Both the position numbers and the translations under genes were made by a program. The notes beneath the pieces were generated by a model. That model made no database searches. It was given only the letters and a program-made list of their open reading frames with translations, and was not told the DNA's origin. From Halicephalobus mephisto (taxonomy: Eukaryota; Nematoda; Chromadorea; Rhabditida; Panagrolaimidae): a stretch of 64,000 nucleotides of DNA. Where the stretch lies: positions 372,001 through 436,000 of the forward strand of contig SWDT01000010.1 in the NCBI GenBank assembly GCA_009193035.1, written 5' to 3'. The stretch's first letter is position 1, and each line of letters begins with the position of its first letter. Positions 35,471 to 47,088 of this stretch are shown here, in pieces.

Positions 35471-35861
35471 TGGTATTTCGGATTTTCTGCAAAATTCTAA
35501 AAACAAACTAGATTAAACCTAACACGTGAATGATGAAATTAAGTTTCATATAAGCTATACTGAACTCGACTAAGATATAAGGCTTAGTTTGTGTAAATAT
35601 CAACTTCTTAAAAACAAATTATAATAGCATAGAAGACATTAAGTACATAATTAATCCAAGCAAAATAATATGTACTGTATTTCACAGAGTTGTGTTTATA
35701 ACCATTAAAACCGTAAATGAACAAGAGTTCTAACTATTTATTATAAATCAATAAGTTATAAAATAGTACAAAAGTTACTAGACTTTCAGATATAACTACG
35801 TGCGTCTTCTCAGATTTTAAAACTTAATTTTAAGCATTTATAAACATCAAAAACGTACTCG
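35471..35861. other. Spacer between receptor gene and its pseudogene
   Basis: AT-rich, no coding character; presumed promoter of the sre/srab-like gene. Confidence 0.5.
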
Positions 35862-37008
35862 GTTACAATGGAACCTTTGTACATTCCCAAGATCTTTGTA
35901 ATCGTCTAAAGTGAAAGAACTAATCATGTTCATTTTGCAAAGCCTTTCCGGTAACGCCCAAAATTTTTTGTGAAATTATTTTTTCAAAAATTACGTTTAA
36001 GGTTCTAAATGCAAATAATTAACGATATTAAAGTAATTAATAAAAATTGACTTAGATGAACTTTGCCCTCATAATATCATGGTTAACTATCAAAAGTACT
36101 GAAAGGAGAGAGCAAGAAAGAATCAAAAAGCGTCAAAAAGTTGTACAAATCACGTAGTTTACTGTAAAAATAAAGGGTATTATTAGTAAACAACCTTTTT
36201 TGCTTACTGTATATCAATGTAAAAGACATAATACATAAAGTACTAACAAGGGTGACATTAGAGACGACAGAGTATGTAAAGAAACAAAGGACAGGCTTTA
36301 ATATCCTGATGTTTTCGATAGTCTGATATATTTTGCTCAGTTGGAAATGTATATAGAGATAGTGAGATCAGATTCAAAAGAGTTTTTATTTGTTTCGAAA
36401 AGGATATAAGTAAATTGAGAGAATTCCCTTCATGGGAAAAACTTTAAAAGTTTTAACTTTACCGTCCCAGGGAATATGTTGACGTTAAGTGAAAGTGGAA
36501 CGAAAACAGCAATTCTGATGACGTTATACGTGCACAAAAATAATGAGAGAGCAGGATAATAATACTGTAATTCCAACTTTAATGATATTAGTGAACATAA
36601 AAGAATTTCCACAAATTAATAATAAACCTATTGTCCTTCACATAAACTAATTGTGCTCATACTTTTCAGAAAATAATGTAGGTATTATTCTTTCAATAGA
36701 GAGAACTACCTCTGAACCAGTCTTTGCTGTGATGACTACTTTTCTGATGAACTTGATCCAATACATCTCTTCATGTGAAAGCACATTCGTAGCATGATAA
36801 TTTAATTTCAAACATCGAGTAATGCTCGTGATTATGTGGACGATAATTATATTAACTCTCAGTAACCTCAGATTCTTGTGGAAAATTGAAGTTATTTTCA
36901 AAAAACAGAAAGGATCCCATTGGCAATGAAGAAGACTGATCAGAAGAAAGCTTCTAGGCTATTGATAATGTACTCTTAAACCTCCATCTTTGAAAGCAAT
37001 TGAACGAA
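35862..37008 (-). pseudogene. Decayed tandem copy of the sre/srab-like receptor gene
   Basis: All five exons of the gene at 34.1-35.5 kb can be traced in order: exon 1 about 37008-36607 ('KNLRLLRVNIIIVHIITS', 'LSIERIIPTLFSEKYEHN'), exon 2 about 36564-36466 ('YYYPALSLFLC', intact), exon 3 about 36410-36240 ('QLSKIYQTIENIRIL'), exon 4 about 36168-36060 and exon 5 about 35965-35862 ('GVTGKALQNEHD'). Breaks: in-frame stops in exon 1 (TAG and TGA shortly after YEHN, and another in the TM1 region), loss of the exon-1 donor (GTAAGT in the intact gene, GGAAAT here), frameshifts in exons 1, 3 and 4, and a TAG in exon 5. No product is expected. Confidence 0.85.
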
Positions 37009-37713
37009 CCCTTCAATTTGTTGAAATCCCATGACAATTCGAAAAGTCATTTAAAAGTAACTTATAATTGATCTCGAGGAAGTTGAGCAACAACCAGATC
37101 CAATTATAAATGACAAAAATGGAAAATAAGCTTTCCAGTATTTATCCTCTGATGCGTAGCTTCTGATTTTCAATTACACAATGATAATGATAAGCAAATA
37201 AAATGAATTTTTAGATATTTTTATTTGACATGCTTGTTTGAAGAAATTACATAGAAAATTATTTAAATTGTTTGACATATTTAACATGTATTGACAGATT
37301 AACTACAATCCAATATCTACTTTTAAATGTATTTTTAAGTTCATCTATGTAGTGTTTTCATTGTTCGTAGCAAGCATTCGAAAAACCGAAAAATTTGTTA
37401 CAATTTGCTTTAAATAGATATAATGAACAAAATTATTTCCGTTAGCAGTGTCTCCGGTATAATTCACTTTTAATTTCCACAGATTATTGTTTTTATTCAC
37501 TTCCTTTCGCCATTAATTAACAATTAACAAATCTCCTCTATGAAATTAATAGAAATCTCCAAATACTTTGAAAGACCTTACAAAACTTTTCTACCATTTC
37601 AGGAAAAGCGGCTGTGTGAGTGGCCTAAAATCGCACATTAGAAAGACTTGAGCAGACTTGGGTTGGTTGTGTAACCGGAAGAATAATTTCCAAATAATGT
37701 TCTTTCCATCTGT
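37009..37713. other. Spacer, no gene seen
   Basis: AT-rich DNA between the receptor pseudogene and the 3' end of the Cys-repeat gene. Confidence 0.55.
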
Positions 37714-40700
37714 TTATAGTTTATTTTTTCTGGAACGGGCAATTTTAGCAGTCACTCTTCTGGAGCAGGATGATACACAGTCGTGATGACAAGTGAGAAC
37801 GCAGATTTCGTCTGGGGGATTCTTCTGCTTCCTACACTCTGCATCGCAGACCTTTTGACAACTGGATTCACATTTCTGTCGGATAACGTCGTCCAGAGAC
37901 CTGGTGGAACCACTAGTTTTCGTTCCAGGACCACCGGGAACGGGGTGGATGATAGATGGCTGAGGAGAGCTTGTTGTTGTCGATACTCCCTGAAGCGGCT
38001 GATGAGTGGAAGTTCCAATGTGAAAACGGGGGTTTGGCGTTTGTTTAGAGATGTTGGACGGGTCAAATGGGTCAGATGGGTTTCTCTGGAAGTTATTTCC
38101 AACCATCGAAGCTGGCATCAGTTTGGAGATTAATGGAGTTGTAGTTTGGACTTGGGAATTTGTCGACAAGGGAGTTGTTGAAGGGGTATTCTGGGCAGTG
38201 TACTGAATCATCACCTAGAAAAGTTAAAAGATGTTAATGGGAGTGTGAGTCTAAAACACTAAAAACTAATATTTTGAGTCAACAATTGTCTTTAAGTTAA
38301 TTACACTCATAAATATGATTAACATTCGTTTCCCAAAGAAAATCATAACGTCGATCAACTTGTCTTCCTCTTTCGGGAAAATAAACTTACTCTCATGGGT
38401 TTCTCGTTCTCCACAGGGTTTCCAGATCCTTGGCCATTGATGACATTGAAAGCAAAGTTATTAGGCATCGTCTGAGGGGTCGTAGGTGGAGTTGTGGTGG
38501 TTTGGACAAAGTTGTTCAACCTGTTTCCGTAGTTGAACTGATTGCCATTAGAGAAATTTGTGTTATTTTCTCTAGAACCACGATCTCTCTGATTGAATGT
38601 AGCTGACTTTTCTGGTTCCATTCCAGCGTTCACACATTCGTCAAGACAAAGAGGCATGCAAGCGGAGATACATGTCTTCGGTTGTCCATTGGAAGGACTA
38701 TTCTGAACGGAATTTAGTTGATTCTTGTTGTTGAGCATGCTGAATTTGTTGCTTCTATTTTCCTCGTGTCCAGATTGCAAGTGTCCTGTTTGAGAGGGAA
38801 TGGCGTAAGATGGAGCAACAGGAATGGATGGAGCTACCATTCTAGCTGGGATATTCGACGGTGAGGGAGAAATCACTCCAACAGAAGGAGGATTCTGTTG
38901 AAGGCCAGTGGAGATGTAACTTGATCGCTGCATCAAACAACTAGGCTGGCATGCAGGTTGACATTGAACAGGACAAGAAACGGCTTCAGCCGGGAGGGGA
39001 ACACTCTGTTGAGCTTGTTGGTTAACCACCGATTGGATGCAAGATGGTCTACAAGCAGGTTGACACTGAACAGGACAAGATGACCCTTGCTGGGATGCAG
39101 ATTGCTGCAATTGCTGGGAAAGAGCATTGGCAACATTTTGAATGCAAGTACTTTGACAATCGGGCATGCATTGGGGAATGCTAAAAAATATTCAATTCAA
39201 ATACTAACAAAGTTCCAATCAATTTTTACCAAAGGGTTATTGTAACCAGTTGCTGTTGTTGAGGTGGCAAAGTAGGAAGTGGAGTAGCAACTGGAATAGA
39301 AGTCGGAGCGGGAGTGGGGGCCAGCGTGGGTTGTTGATCGTTAACACAGCTAGGTTCGCAAAGGGGCATGCAAGGCTGAATACATTGCTGAGTCTGTGGT
39401 TGAGCCCCTTGTCCAATTTGGGGGCCATAAAGGTACCCAAAGTTGGGCATTGTGTTCATATTGTAGGTTGGCTGCGGGGGCTGACTTTGACCTTGGTAGA
39501 TAGAAGTACATGACTTCAGACAAGCAGGTTGACAGACTGGAACACAGTCTCTCGCTGGAGGGGTATTTGAGGCTACAGTATAAGGCTCAGGAGTGGAAGA
39601 CGCCGGGGTAGTCATAGTTAGACAGTTAATGTTACAAGTTTGAACGCATTGTTGCTGACAGAGAGGCATACTTAACGTCAGTTTCACACAGACCTTCTGG
39701 CAACTGCTTGGACATTTCTGAGTACAAACTTGGCTCGTCGAAGTCGAACTGGAAGCTGGTTCTTGGACGATAGTGTTGGCCAGACAGGTACTGTGACAAG
39801 TTTGAGTGCACGTTGAACTGCATTGATTCTGAGGCTGTCCGTTGGCTTGACAGTTTTGTTGGCAATTTTGCTGGCATCTCGGGAAGCAGTTACAAGGACA
39901 AGTTGGTTCAGCCTTCGGGCATTGACAAATTGGGGGAGTTGGGGTTCCTCCAACAATGAGAACATGAGGGATCTGCTGGTTAGAAGATGTCTGTTGCGGT
40001 TGGCTGTTGACTTGGAATTCCGAACACGTCTTCTGGCAAGTGAATTGACAAGTAGCTGCACACTGAGGTGCCGGCTGGAGCTGGGCAGTACAAGACTGAG
40101 TGCAGGAACGTTCACAAGCCGGTTTACAGGACGATGTGTAGGATCTCATAGGAGATGAGTTGAAGATCATCTGGGGCTGTTGTTGAGAAAAAGGACAGCC
40201 ACATGAAGACATTATCGATCTGGCGCATCTGAAAAAAGAAGGAATGAACAAAGAACAATAAATAGTTGATTCATAAGAGAATACGAGAGTTCATGTAGTG
40301 TTCGATCAAGACAATTACTGTATTCATCTTTGGTATTTGAACTAACTCATCTATCAATTCAAAATTGTTGACTAAATTTTGTTGAATATTTCTATGAAGG
40401 AAGATAATCCAGAAAATCCACAAGTTAAAATTTGTTTCTGATCACTTTCTTAGGTAATTGATGAGTAACATATTCATCATCGAAAATTCACTTTTCCATA
40501 AAAACGAATTATTAAAATAAATAAATTTATAAAACAAACATCTCCAAAATGAACAAAAAAGTTTGTATTTTTATTGTTTAATATGCGGAATTTTATTATT
40601 TACCTGATTTTTTTGTGTTAGAAAAGTATGTTTCAAATCGACAAGTTCTAGATAAAAATTCAAGCAATTGCAAAACGATCTAAGCTTGCTATAACTGATC

Positions 40701-41979
40701 ACCTTAATTAAAACTACTTTCCCTTAGAAGAAAATTACAATTCATTTTAGACTAGAACTAGTCTTTTCGAGATGCTTGCCCCTTGAATTCCACCTTCTTA
40801 TGACATCAACATCTCCAGTTATGTTCCCTCTTCATTACATCTTTTTTGTAATCCCAATTCTCATCCGAAAACCCTCTTTACGCACTACAAGCTTAGCTTA
40901 CAAGGTATTATTTGCTCATTATTCAAGTGGACACTGAGCTGAGTCGGATTCAAACAAGCAGCTCCTCAATGAGTGAACAAAGTCAGCAAAGCTGTCAATA
41001 GTTCAATGCAAAATTAGACAAATGATTTGTGTCCAAACATCGCAACCAAAAAAGTAAAAACGGAGAACGTAAAAGATACAAATTTCTTTAATATGTCAAC
41101 GAAACAGCTCGTCGTTTAGCTATATTATAATGCAAAATAATCTGCAAAAAGGTTTGATCGAAAGAACTATGGATGGTGACTAGAATAGAAGGATAAGTGG
41201 AGAGTTACAAGAGGGTATCATCCTATTTGTGGACAAGTATCAGACAAAGGAGACAAGTAGAAACCTTATGAATCACTTCAAAAAGTAAAAAATAACTGGA
41301 AAATTACAGAATGAACAAGAATTTTCAAAACAAAAGTTACAGTATACAAAAGAAAAAGCAACTTTTGGGAGTTCTTAACAGTAATGATGAATGAACATAC
41401 CTGCAAATCTGGTCGTAAGCATCATCGCCCGTATGGCAACGACATTTCAAAGGATTAGGAGACTCAGAAACTTGACCACCAGCACACTCGCAATCTTCCC
41501 GTTTCTGCCTTATTTGACTTGCCTGAAAATTTCATTTTTTCAAATTCACAATGGAAATTTTCCACTAGAGACAAATTGCATTACTGTAAGAAACAAAATG
41601 TATGTCATAGAATTCCAAAAATATGTGGTGGAGACCATAAATTTCGGATTTGAATGTTTGTATGATTCTAGAAAATTCCAAAAATACTTAACAATGAACA
41701 GAAATTCACCAAAATTAATTACTTCAGTTGTTTAAGAAATAAAACCTTTACTGAAATTTCGTAATCGATTTCAAGTGAAAAATTCACTGTTATTTCTGAA
41801 TCTTAGTTTTGTGCAAAATCGATACTTACCTCTGAACAATCCAAAACTGACAAAACAATTAGGGCAAGACAGAAAATTCTTCGAATATTGACCAATCCAC
41901 CATTTCTTCCGTGGGTGGATAGAGTACCCTTCTTTTCTTCTTCCCTAGTGTTGATAAGTCCAGATCTTCGACGGACCAT
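37714..41979 (-). CDS. Secreted/membrane protein with 14 C-x3-C-x3-C-x3-C repeats, 853 aa
   Basis: Exons 41979-41830, 41522-41401, 40228-39230, 39180-38391 and 38214-37714 join in phase to 853 residues. After a basic 33-residue leader comes a hydrophobic segment 'IFCLALIVLSVLDCSE' (about 35-50), a signal peptide or signal anchor. A short Cys block ('EDCECAGGQ', 'LKCRCHTGDD') follows. The body is Gln/Pro/Thr/Ser-rich linkers between 14 copies of a fixed four-cysteine unit, C-x3-C-x3-C-x3-C, e.g. CKPACERSCTQSC, CAATCQFTCQKTC, CVPVCQPACLKSC, CIQPCMPLCEPSC, CPVQCQPACRPSC, CESSCQKVCDAEC and CVLTCHHDCVSSC; one copy (CIPQCMPDCQSTC) is split by an intron. The tail is basic. It looks like an extracellular, cross-linkable matrix or cuticle-associated protein; no enzyme motif is present. 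The start follows a CATTCATTCAG acceptor. The 1.17 kb intron 2 could hide an extra exon. Confidence 0.75.
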
Positions 41980-44740
41980 CGTGGCCAGCTCCTGAATGAA
42001 TGCAATATCTGGAGCCTGGCTAATTGCCGAAATTGATGAAGATGACAAAATGTTCGCTTTGGTTGTCCTTCAGAATCGAAAATAGAAGCTAAATAACAAT
42101 AAAAACCAACTTCAATTTCGACAACGTCAATAAGTCCACGGATGAATCCAGTTGTCCTTTGAAAATTTGACAACTGGATCTCAATTGGAGTTTAATTTTG
42201 GGAATTAGGGGCGGGACTTGGCCAAAAACAAAAGAAAAATTCGGGGACTTCTTTCTCGCTTGGATTCCGTTCTTTCTAATAATCCTAGATGAACGGATTG
42301 AACAGCGAATTAATCCAATGACATTTGATGGTTCTATTGTAGCAAATTTAGAACAATCATTCAAACAAGAAAAGAAAACAAGAAAGTAGGAGAGTTTCGA
42401 GGAATTTCAGAGGATCGGGGTTGGTACAAGAATAGAATTCAATAGTTTGATCGGAAGGGTAGAAGGAAAGTTTAAGGGATTATCCGGAAAATTAAGGAGA
42501 TTGAAACGGTTAATTGGAGGAATAAAAACAACGAAAATTTTAATAAATTTCTAATCTTAGAAAGAGAGTTTAAAAAGACGGATTTTTTGAAATAAATAAT
42601 GCAATTTTGAATTTTATTAATAAAAATTCAGACTTTAATTTAAAGAATAGAAAAATCGAAATTTGGAGTTTCCGGTCTTGAAGGAAAAAACTGAAGAGAT
42701 AAAAAATCCGTCTTGATATTAATGATCAAAACGATTTTAATATTATTAATAATTTGACTTTCATGTAGACTAAAAAGTAAGTTTCTGATCTTAGAAAAAA
42801 GATGAAATTTATCTGCATAAGGATAATGAAAATAATTTTAACTTTGTTAGCAAAATATTTGAATTTAGGTCTGATGTTGAGGAATAAATTGTTAAAATCA
42901 CAGAATACTTGCTTTGAAATAGAAACAAGTCTGTAAGTGGTCCTGACCATAATAATGATTAAAAACTAGCTGTTCCATGGAACAGCGATCAAAACTCAAA
43001 ATCTTCTTCCACACTTCATACCGCAAGTACATTCTATTCCACTCTTTACAAATCGAATACAATCTCGCCGACACCCACTCCAAAAAAGACCAAGGATTTT
43101 CTGCAATATCCTGAACGAAGACTCGGAAGCCACCTGCTTGAAGAACTCTTCCTCAAGTGCACAAAATCTCAGATTTCAGCTTTCAAGACGTTCTTTTTTG
43201 GTTTTGTAACTAAACTCTATCCTATGGCTACTTCTATGTTGAAAACACGCGCCAGCTGGTCATCCAACAGTCAAATTTCTGTTTACTTAAGCTTCATTTT
43301 TTACAAGAGTCAATCAAAATTGCATGAACAAATAAAAAAGACAAATACCGGACATGTGGATATAACTATCTCTTCCGAATAAAAAACCTGTAAAAATATT
43401 ATTCATAGATATTTGAAGAAGATGCTTTTAGTTCGGATGAAACAGAAAATAATACTGTACCGGTTCTTGAGGTGTGAATGAAGCTTCTCAATGTCGAAGG
43501 GAAAGTAAATTCCTTTGACTCTTGGTTATTGAGCCGAAAAAAATTGAATTTCAGAACAAAAAGTATTATATTTCTATTTTGAAATGTCATCAAGTTTACT
43601 ATCGAGAACTTGCATCTGCAAAAAATTCAGAAACGATGGTGGGAAAATAAGATTTTGACTTCTGACTGGGCGAAAAAAAGGTACGAGAAGTAACTTTAAC
43701 AAATGTGAACAAAAAAATGTTCTTTATCGACGTGAGGATATGGACAGATCGAAGATGATAGAAAAAATCTTTTAAGAAAATTTTATTAAGAGATGACTTC
43801 GAATAGTTTAATTCATTTTGAAACATATGAAAACTAAAAAATATAAAAATTTAAAAAGATTTTTAATTTTCCAAATTCAGTCTCAACACGAACAACGATT
43901 ACAGTACTTTTAACATAGTTTTTGGTAATTATTGAGTACTTTTCAGTTTTTAAATATTTTTTGGACTTCATATATATTCGTTTAATAAATATATAAAATC
44001 GAAGAAGTATTCCAAAACCAACGACAACAGTGCTAGAAGCAGTAAGGATACCTTTGGATCGGGACAAAGGTTGGACAACTTGATCTATTCCTTTAACTTT
44101 AATAGTAAGAAATTTTTTCAGCAAGGGGAGGAGTTCGATAAAGGGATTTGCACTTCAGAAAGACTATAGATGTTCTAAGATAACAGTAACAACATAACCA
44201 CAAGGTGTTTCAAAGACAAAGACCCTTTTCCAGACTCTGAAGAATTACTACATGTTATTTTCCCTAAATAAAGTTATGACTGGTGATCCCCAGATTATTA
44301 ATGACCACAGTCTAGACATTATCCCTTCTTTCTACCTGAACCTTCAACCTTTAATCTACCCTAAAATGACCAATTCATCGTCTAATCTCCTTCGAGATCG
44401 GAAATAACCAACATTATTCCCCATGACTCAATCAAAATCCATTTTCATCAAAAGCCTCTGTATCTCTCGCACGCGCTCCGACACAAAGCACTCTTCAGAG
44501 CATAGAATTCTTGCTCAGTTTCGAAACCCACCTAGTGTCCGGTTAAGATCCGCGACAAGTTACTCCATTGTCGACATCAACGCACGAACAACTACTGGAC
44601 AAAGTTTTCATGTTTTTTGGAAAAATGACAGAATGAGATAAAGTAATGGAAAATGGTTTTTATGTTTCTGAACTTGAATGACCAGTAAATTGAAAAAAGT
44701 TATGTGTGAAAATTATATAAACTGACAGGAACTCTTGAAG
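41980..44740. other. AT-rich intergenic interval
   Basis: Presumed promoter region of the Cys-repeat gene and beyond. The only coding-like piece is at 42898-43180 (-), where 'EWVSARLYSICKEWNRMYL' and 'YEVWKKILSFDRCSMEQL' resemble an F-box-type helix pattern, but start and splice sites are unclear. No repeats of note. Confidence 0.4.
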
Positions 44741-44749
44741 CTTCCTGAC

Positions 44750-45354
44750 TTAGAGAGCAATCGTCCTTAAAACCCGAAAACAAAAAAGTAATCCCAAGGA
44801 TAGCCGGATTTTGAGAAAAAACAAAAGTGGATCATTCACATGGACATAGATAGAATAGTTCCCGCTTGCTCGGTCAAGTCCACTCGAGAACTGGACACGA
44901 CAAATCTTTTCAGGATATCGGGGAGTCTGGAAACAAAAACATCCAATGATTTTAAAGTACTTAACTGTACTTTGAAAAAATTTATTTGGAAACTTTGAAG
45001 CTGTCAGATTCCCCCCGGGCGTGACTGATCGGTGTCCACTGGCAAGGACTTTTGTTTTCTTTGACTGCGATTTTTTACAGTCCATCAGTTTTGACAGTTT
45101 GAAGTTTACTAAGCATTCAAAATTGAAGAAAATTAAAGATAGATGAGGGATCCAAAAGTGTTCATTAGTTGTTTGCAGACTGAAGTGAATATTACCAAAT
45201 GGCAATGCGAAACAGTGCCTTTTGTGTTTAAAAATTCACATATTTGATCAAAGAAATGAAACTTGAAACCGAATATCCCAACAGGTTCATCTACAACCTT
45301 GGATTTCGTAATGGACACCTGCTTTCCGTCAGCCAAAGTCTTGAAGAGCCCCAA
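44750..45354 (-). CDS. Possible multi-exon gene or remnant, unknown
   Basis: Three coding-like blocks share one frame when joined at plausible sites: about 45342-45196 ('TLADGKQVSITKSKVVDEP' to 'TKGTVSHCHL', donor GTAATA), about 45066-44968 ('KKTKVLASGHRSVTPGGNL' to 'NKFFQST') and 44931-44750 ('TPRYPEKICRVQFSSGLDRA', 'GNYSIYVHVNDP', stop at 44750). Acceptors are AAAAATCGCAG and TTTGTTTCCAG. The end is hydrophobic. No start codon with good context and no family recognised, so this may be a partial, unusual or decayed gene. Confidence 0.3.
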
Positions 45355-45369
45355 ATAGAAATTAGTACA

Positions 45370-46640
45370 ATTTCAGCAGTGTTTTGAAATAGTATGGAGA
45401 TCGGATTGAAGAAAATCGCAAGGAACTGGACTGAAATGATCTTCCTCAATCTATGAAGGATTTCGAAAATCAAATAAAAACTCCTCAATCTTGTCGAATT
45501 GTCAAATTCATTTTTGTGCCTTTTTAAACATCTGCATTAAGTAAACATTTCCAAAATACTCAAATTTCTATAATAATTTCAAATCCAGTATTTTTTTATC
45601 TGAAATACATTATGTTTTTTCAATCTTAGAGTAGCTCAAATAATGCGATTTAAGAGTTTTTTTTTTATGAAACTAGCACTAATAAAAACTAGCTAAAACT
45701 CAATATGGATGCTGAATTTCCGGAAATCAATGACTTACTTGATTGTGATGACCACTCACTTGAGATTTCACTTTTCACTTCTTCTAGATCTCCGAATTTT
45801 TTACTTTTTTAGCATAAAATCCTGAATTGTGCTAAAGTCCAACTAGTATCACTTTTCTTCTGCTGCTGAAATCACAACTTAGCGTCACTGTACCTTCTCT
45901 AACAATGACGGTAATTGTTGAATTTTTTACTAAACTGGATACCGTCGATGGAAAAAGTCACAATAAAAAAAAATACTTTTACTGTTTTTTTATTTCCTTT
46001 TTATTTTGTGCGAAAACTTATTGTTCTAAATTGGTTTTTTTCTCTTTTTTATTTTCGTACAAAACTCTCAAAATGACTACATCTGTTGAGTATTTGGAAA
46101 AGCAAAAATTTAATTTGAGAATTTCCTCAATATACTAAACTTATTATTTCCAAAGGTTATACAGGTTTTTTAAATAAAATTCTCCAAAATCCAATAGAAG
46201 TTTTTGAAATTCGAAAATCAACATCTGAAATTTAAAAATCCAAAATAACTCATTTTTAATTTTTAAGGCATAATTTATTTTTTATAAAATTAAAAATACA
46301 TCAGGATTCCTGTAAATCAAATATCGTATTTCTGAACCCAAAATGCTCTCCAGAAATACAGGAAAATGTCTTTTCAGTCGTAAATTAATACTAAATTACC
46401 CTCGAGGGGTCTTTTGATACATTCAGGAAATCGGCGTTTAAAAAATTTATAATATTCTTAATTTAATTGAGTTTGTTGAGATTTTGCAGAAGCATGCTTT
46501 ATTTACTCGATACAGAAACTGTCCAGAGTGCAATCTGAGATTATTCTTAGTGATGTCAACTTTACATAATGAGCAATCAACTGAAAAGTAAAACTTTTTG
46601 GATGAACTTGTTCCCATGGCAAACATGCAGAGGATTTTCT
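45370..46640. other. AT-rich spacer, no gene seen
   Basis: Poly-A/T rich DNA; no supported exon or repeat. Confidence 0.5.
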
Positions 46641-46643
46641 GTC

Positions 46644-46785
46644 TCACACTTCCGAAACAATACTGTTACTGGTATGAATGCTGGTTTTGTAGTTGACAAC
46701 GTCCCCAGCTTCAGATCTCGATAATTCGCTGCTTCTGGAACTGTTCAGACCTCCATTAGTGGCGAAGAAAGCTGCATTGTTGTAA
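46644..46785 (-). CDS. Possible 3'-terminal coding exon with Ser/Asn-rich tail
   Basis: After the acceptor GAAATTCCAG the minus strand reads 'YNNAAFFATNGGLNSSRSSE' and on to 'VNYKTSIHTSNSIVSEV' then TGA, 46 codons. It looks like the cytosolic tail of a membrane protein, and AATAAA on the same strand near 46500 would end a 150 bp 3' UTR. Upstream a hydrophobic ORF (46841-47036, 'VVLQLTYFLCVSVPLTISLC') could supply the membrane part, but the joints do not keep phase, so the gene model is unresolved. Confidence 0.3.
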
Positions 46786-47088
46786 CTGGAATTTCAAAGT
46801 TAATTTGAGAGTTAATCTTTCCCCAGGCAATGTGTCGCTGTTAAACCATGTGCAGATTATTTTTCCAAGGTATTTTTTTCAAAGACGTACATTTGGCCTT
46901 AGCAAATTCTATTTTTGTTCTTTCCTTAGGCGTGGACATTTTTGCACTAAAACACAAGGAAATTGTCAAAGGCACAGACACACAGAGAAAATATGTAAGC
47001 TGGAGAACCACTCGCTTCTCTTGTCTGTCATCAGACATATCAGTTTTGTTCTTCTTTGCGACAGGAATTGGACTTGTTTTATCCAACT

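Noticed and set aside
37783..38133. Plus-strand ORF of 116 codons antisense to the last Cys-repeat exon
   Set aside because: Antisense shadow of a Pro/Thr/Cys-rich exon.
39250..40158. Several ORFs of 80-140 codons overlapping the Cys-repeat exon on both strands
   Set aside because: They are other-frame readings of a repetitive, higher-GC exon; only the frame with regular cysteine spacing splices in phase with its neighbours.
42898..43180. F-box-like reading on the minus strand
   Set aside because: Two frames look equally coding-like, neither has a start or a consistent splice pattern, and no downstream domain was found.
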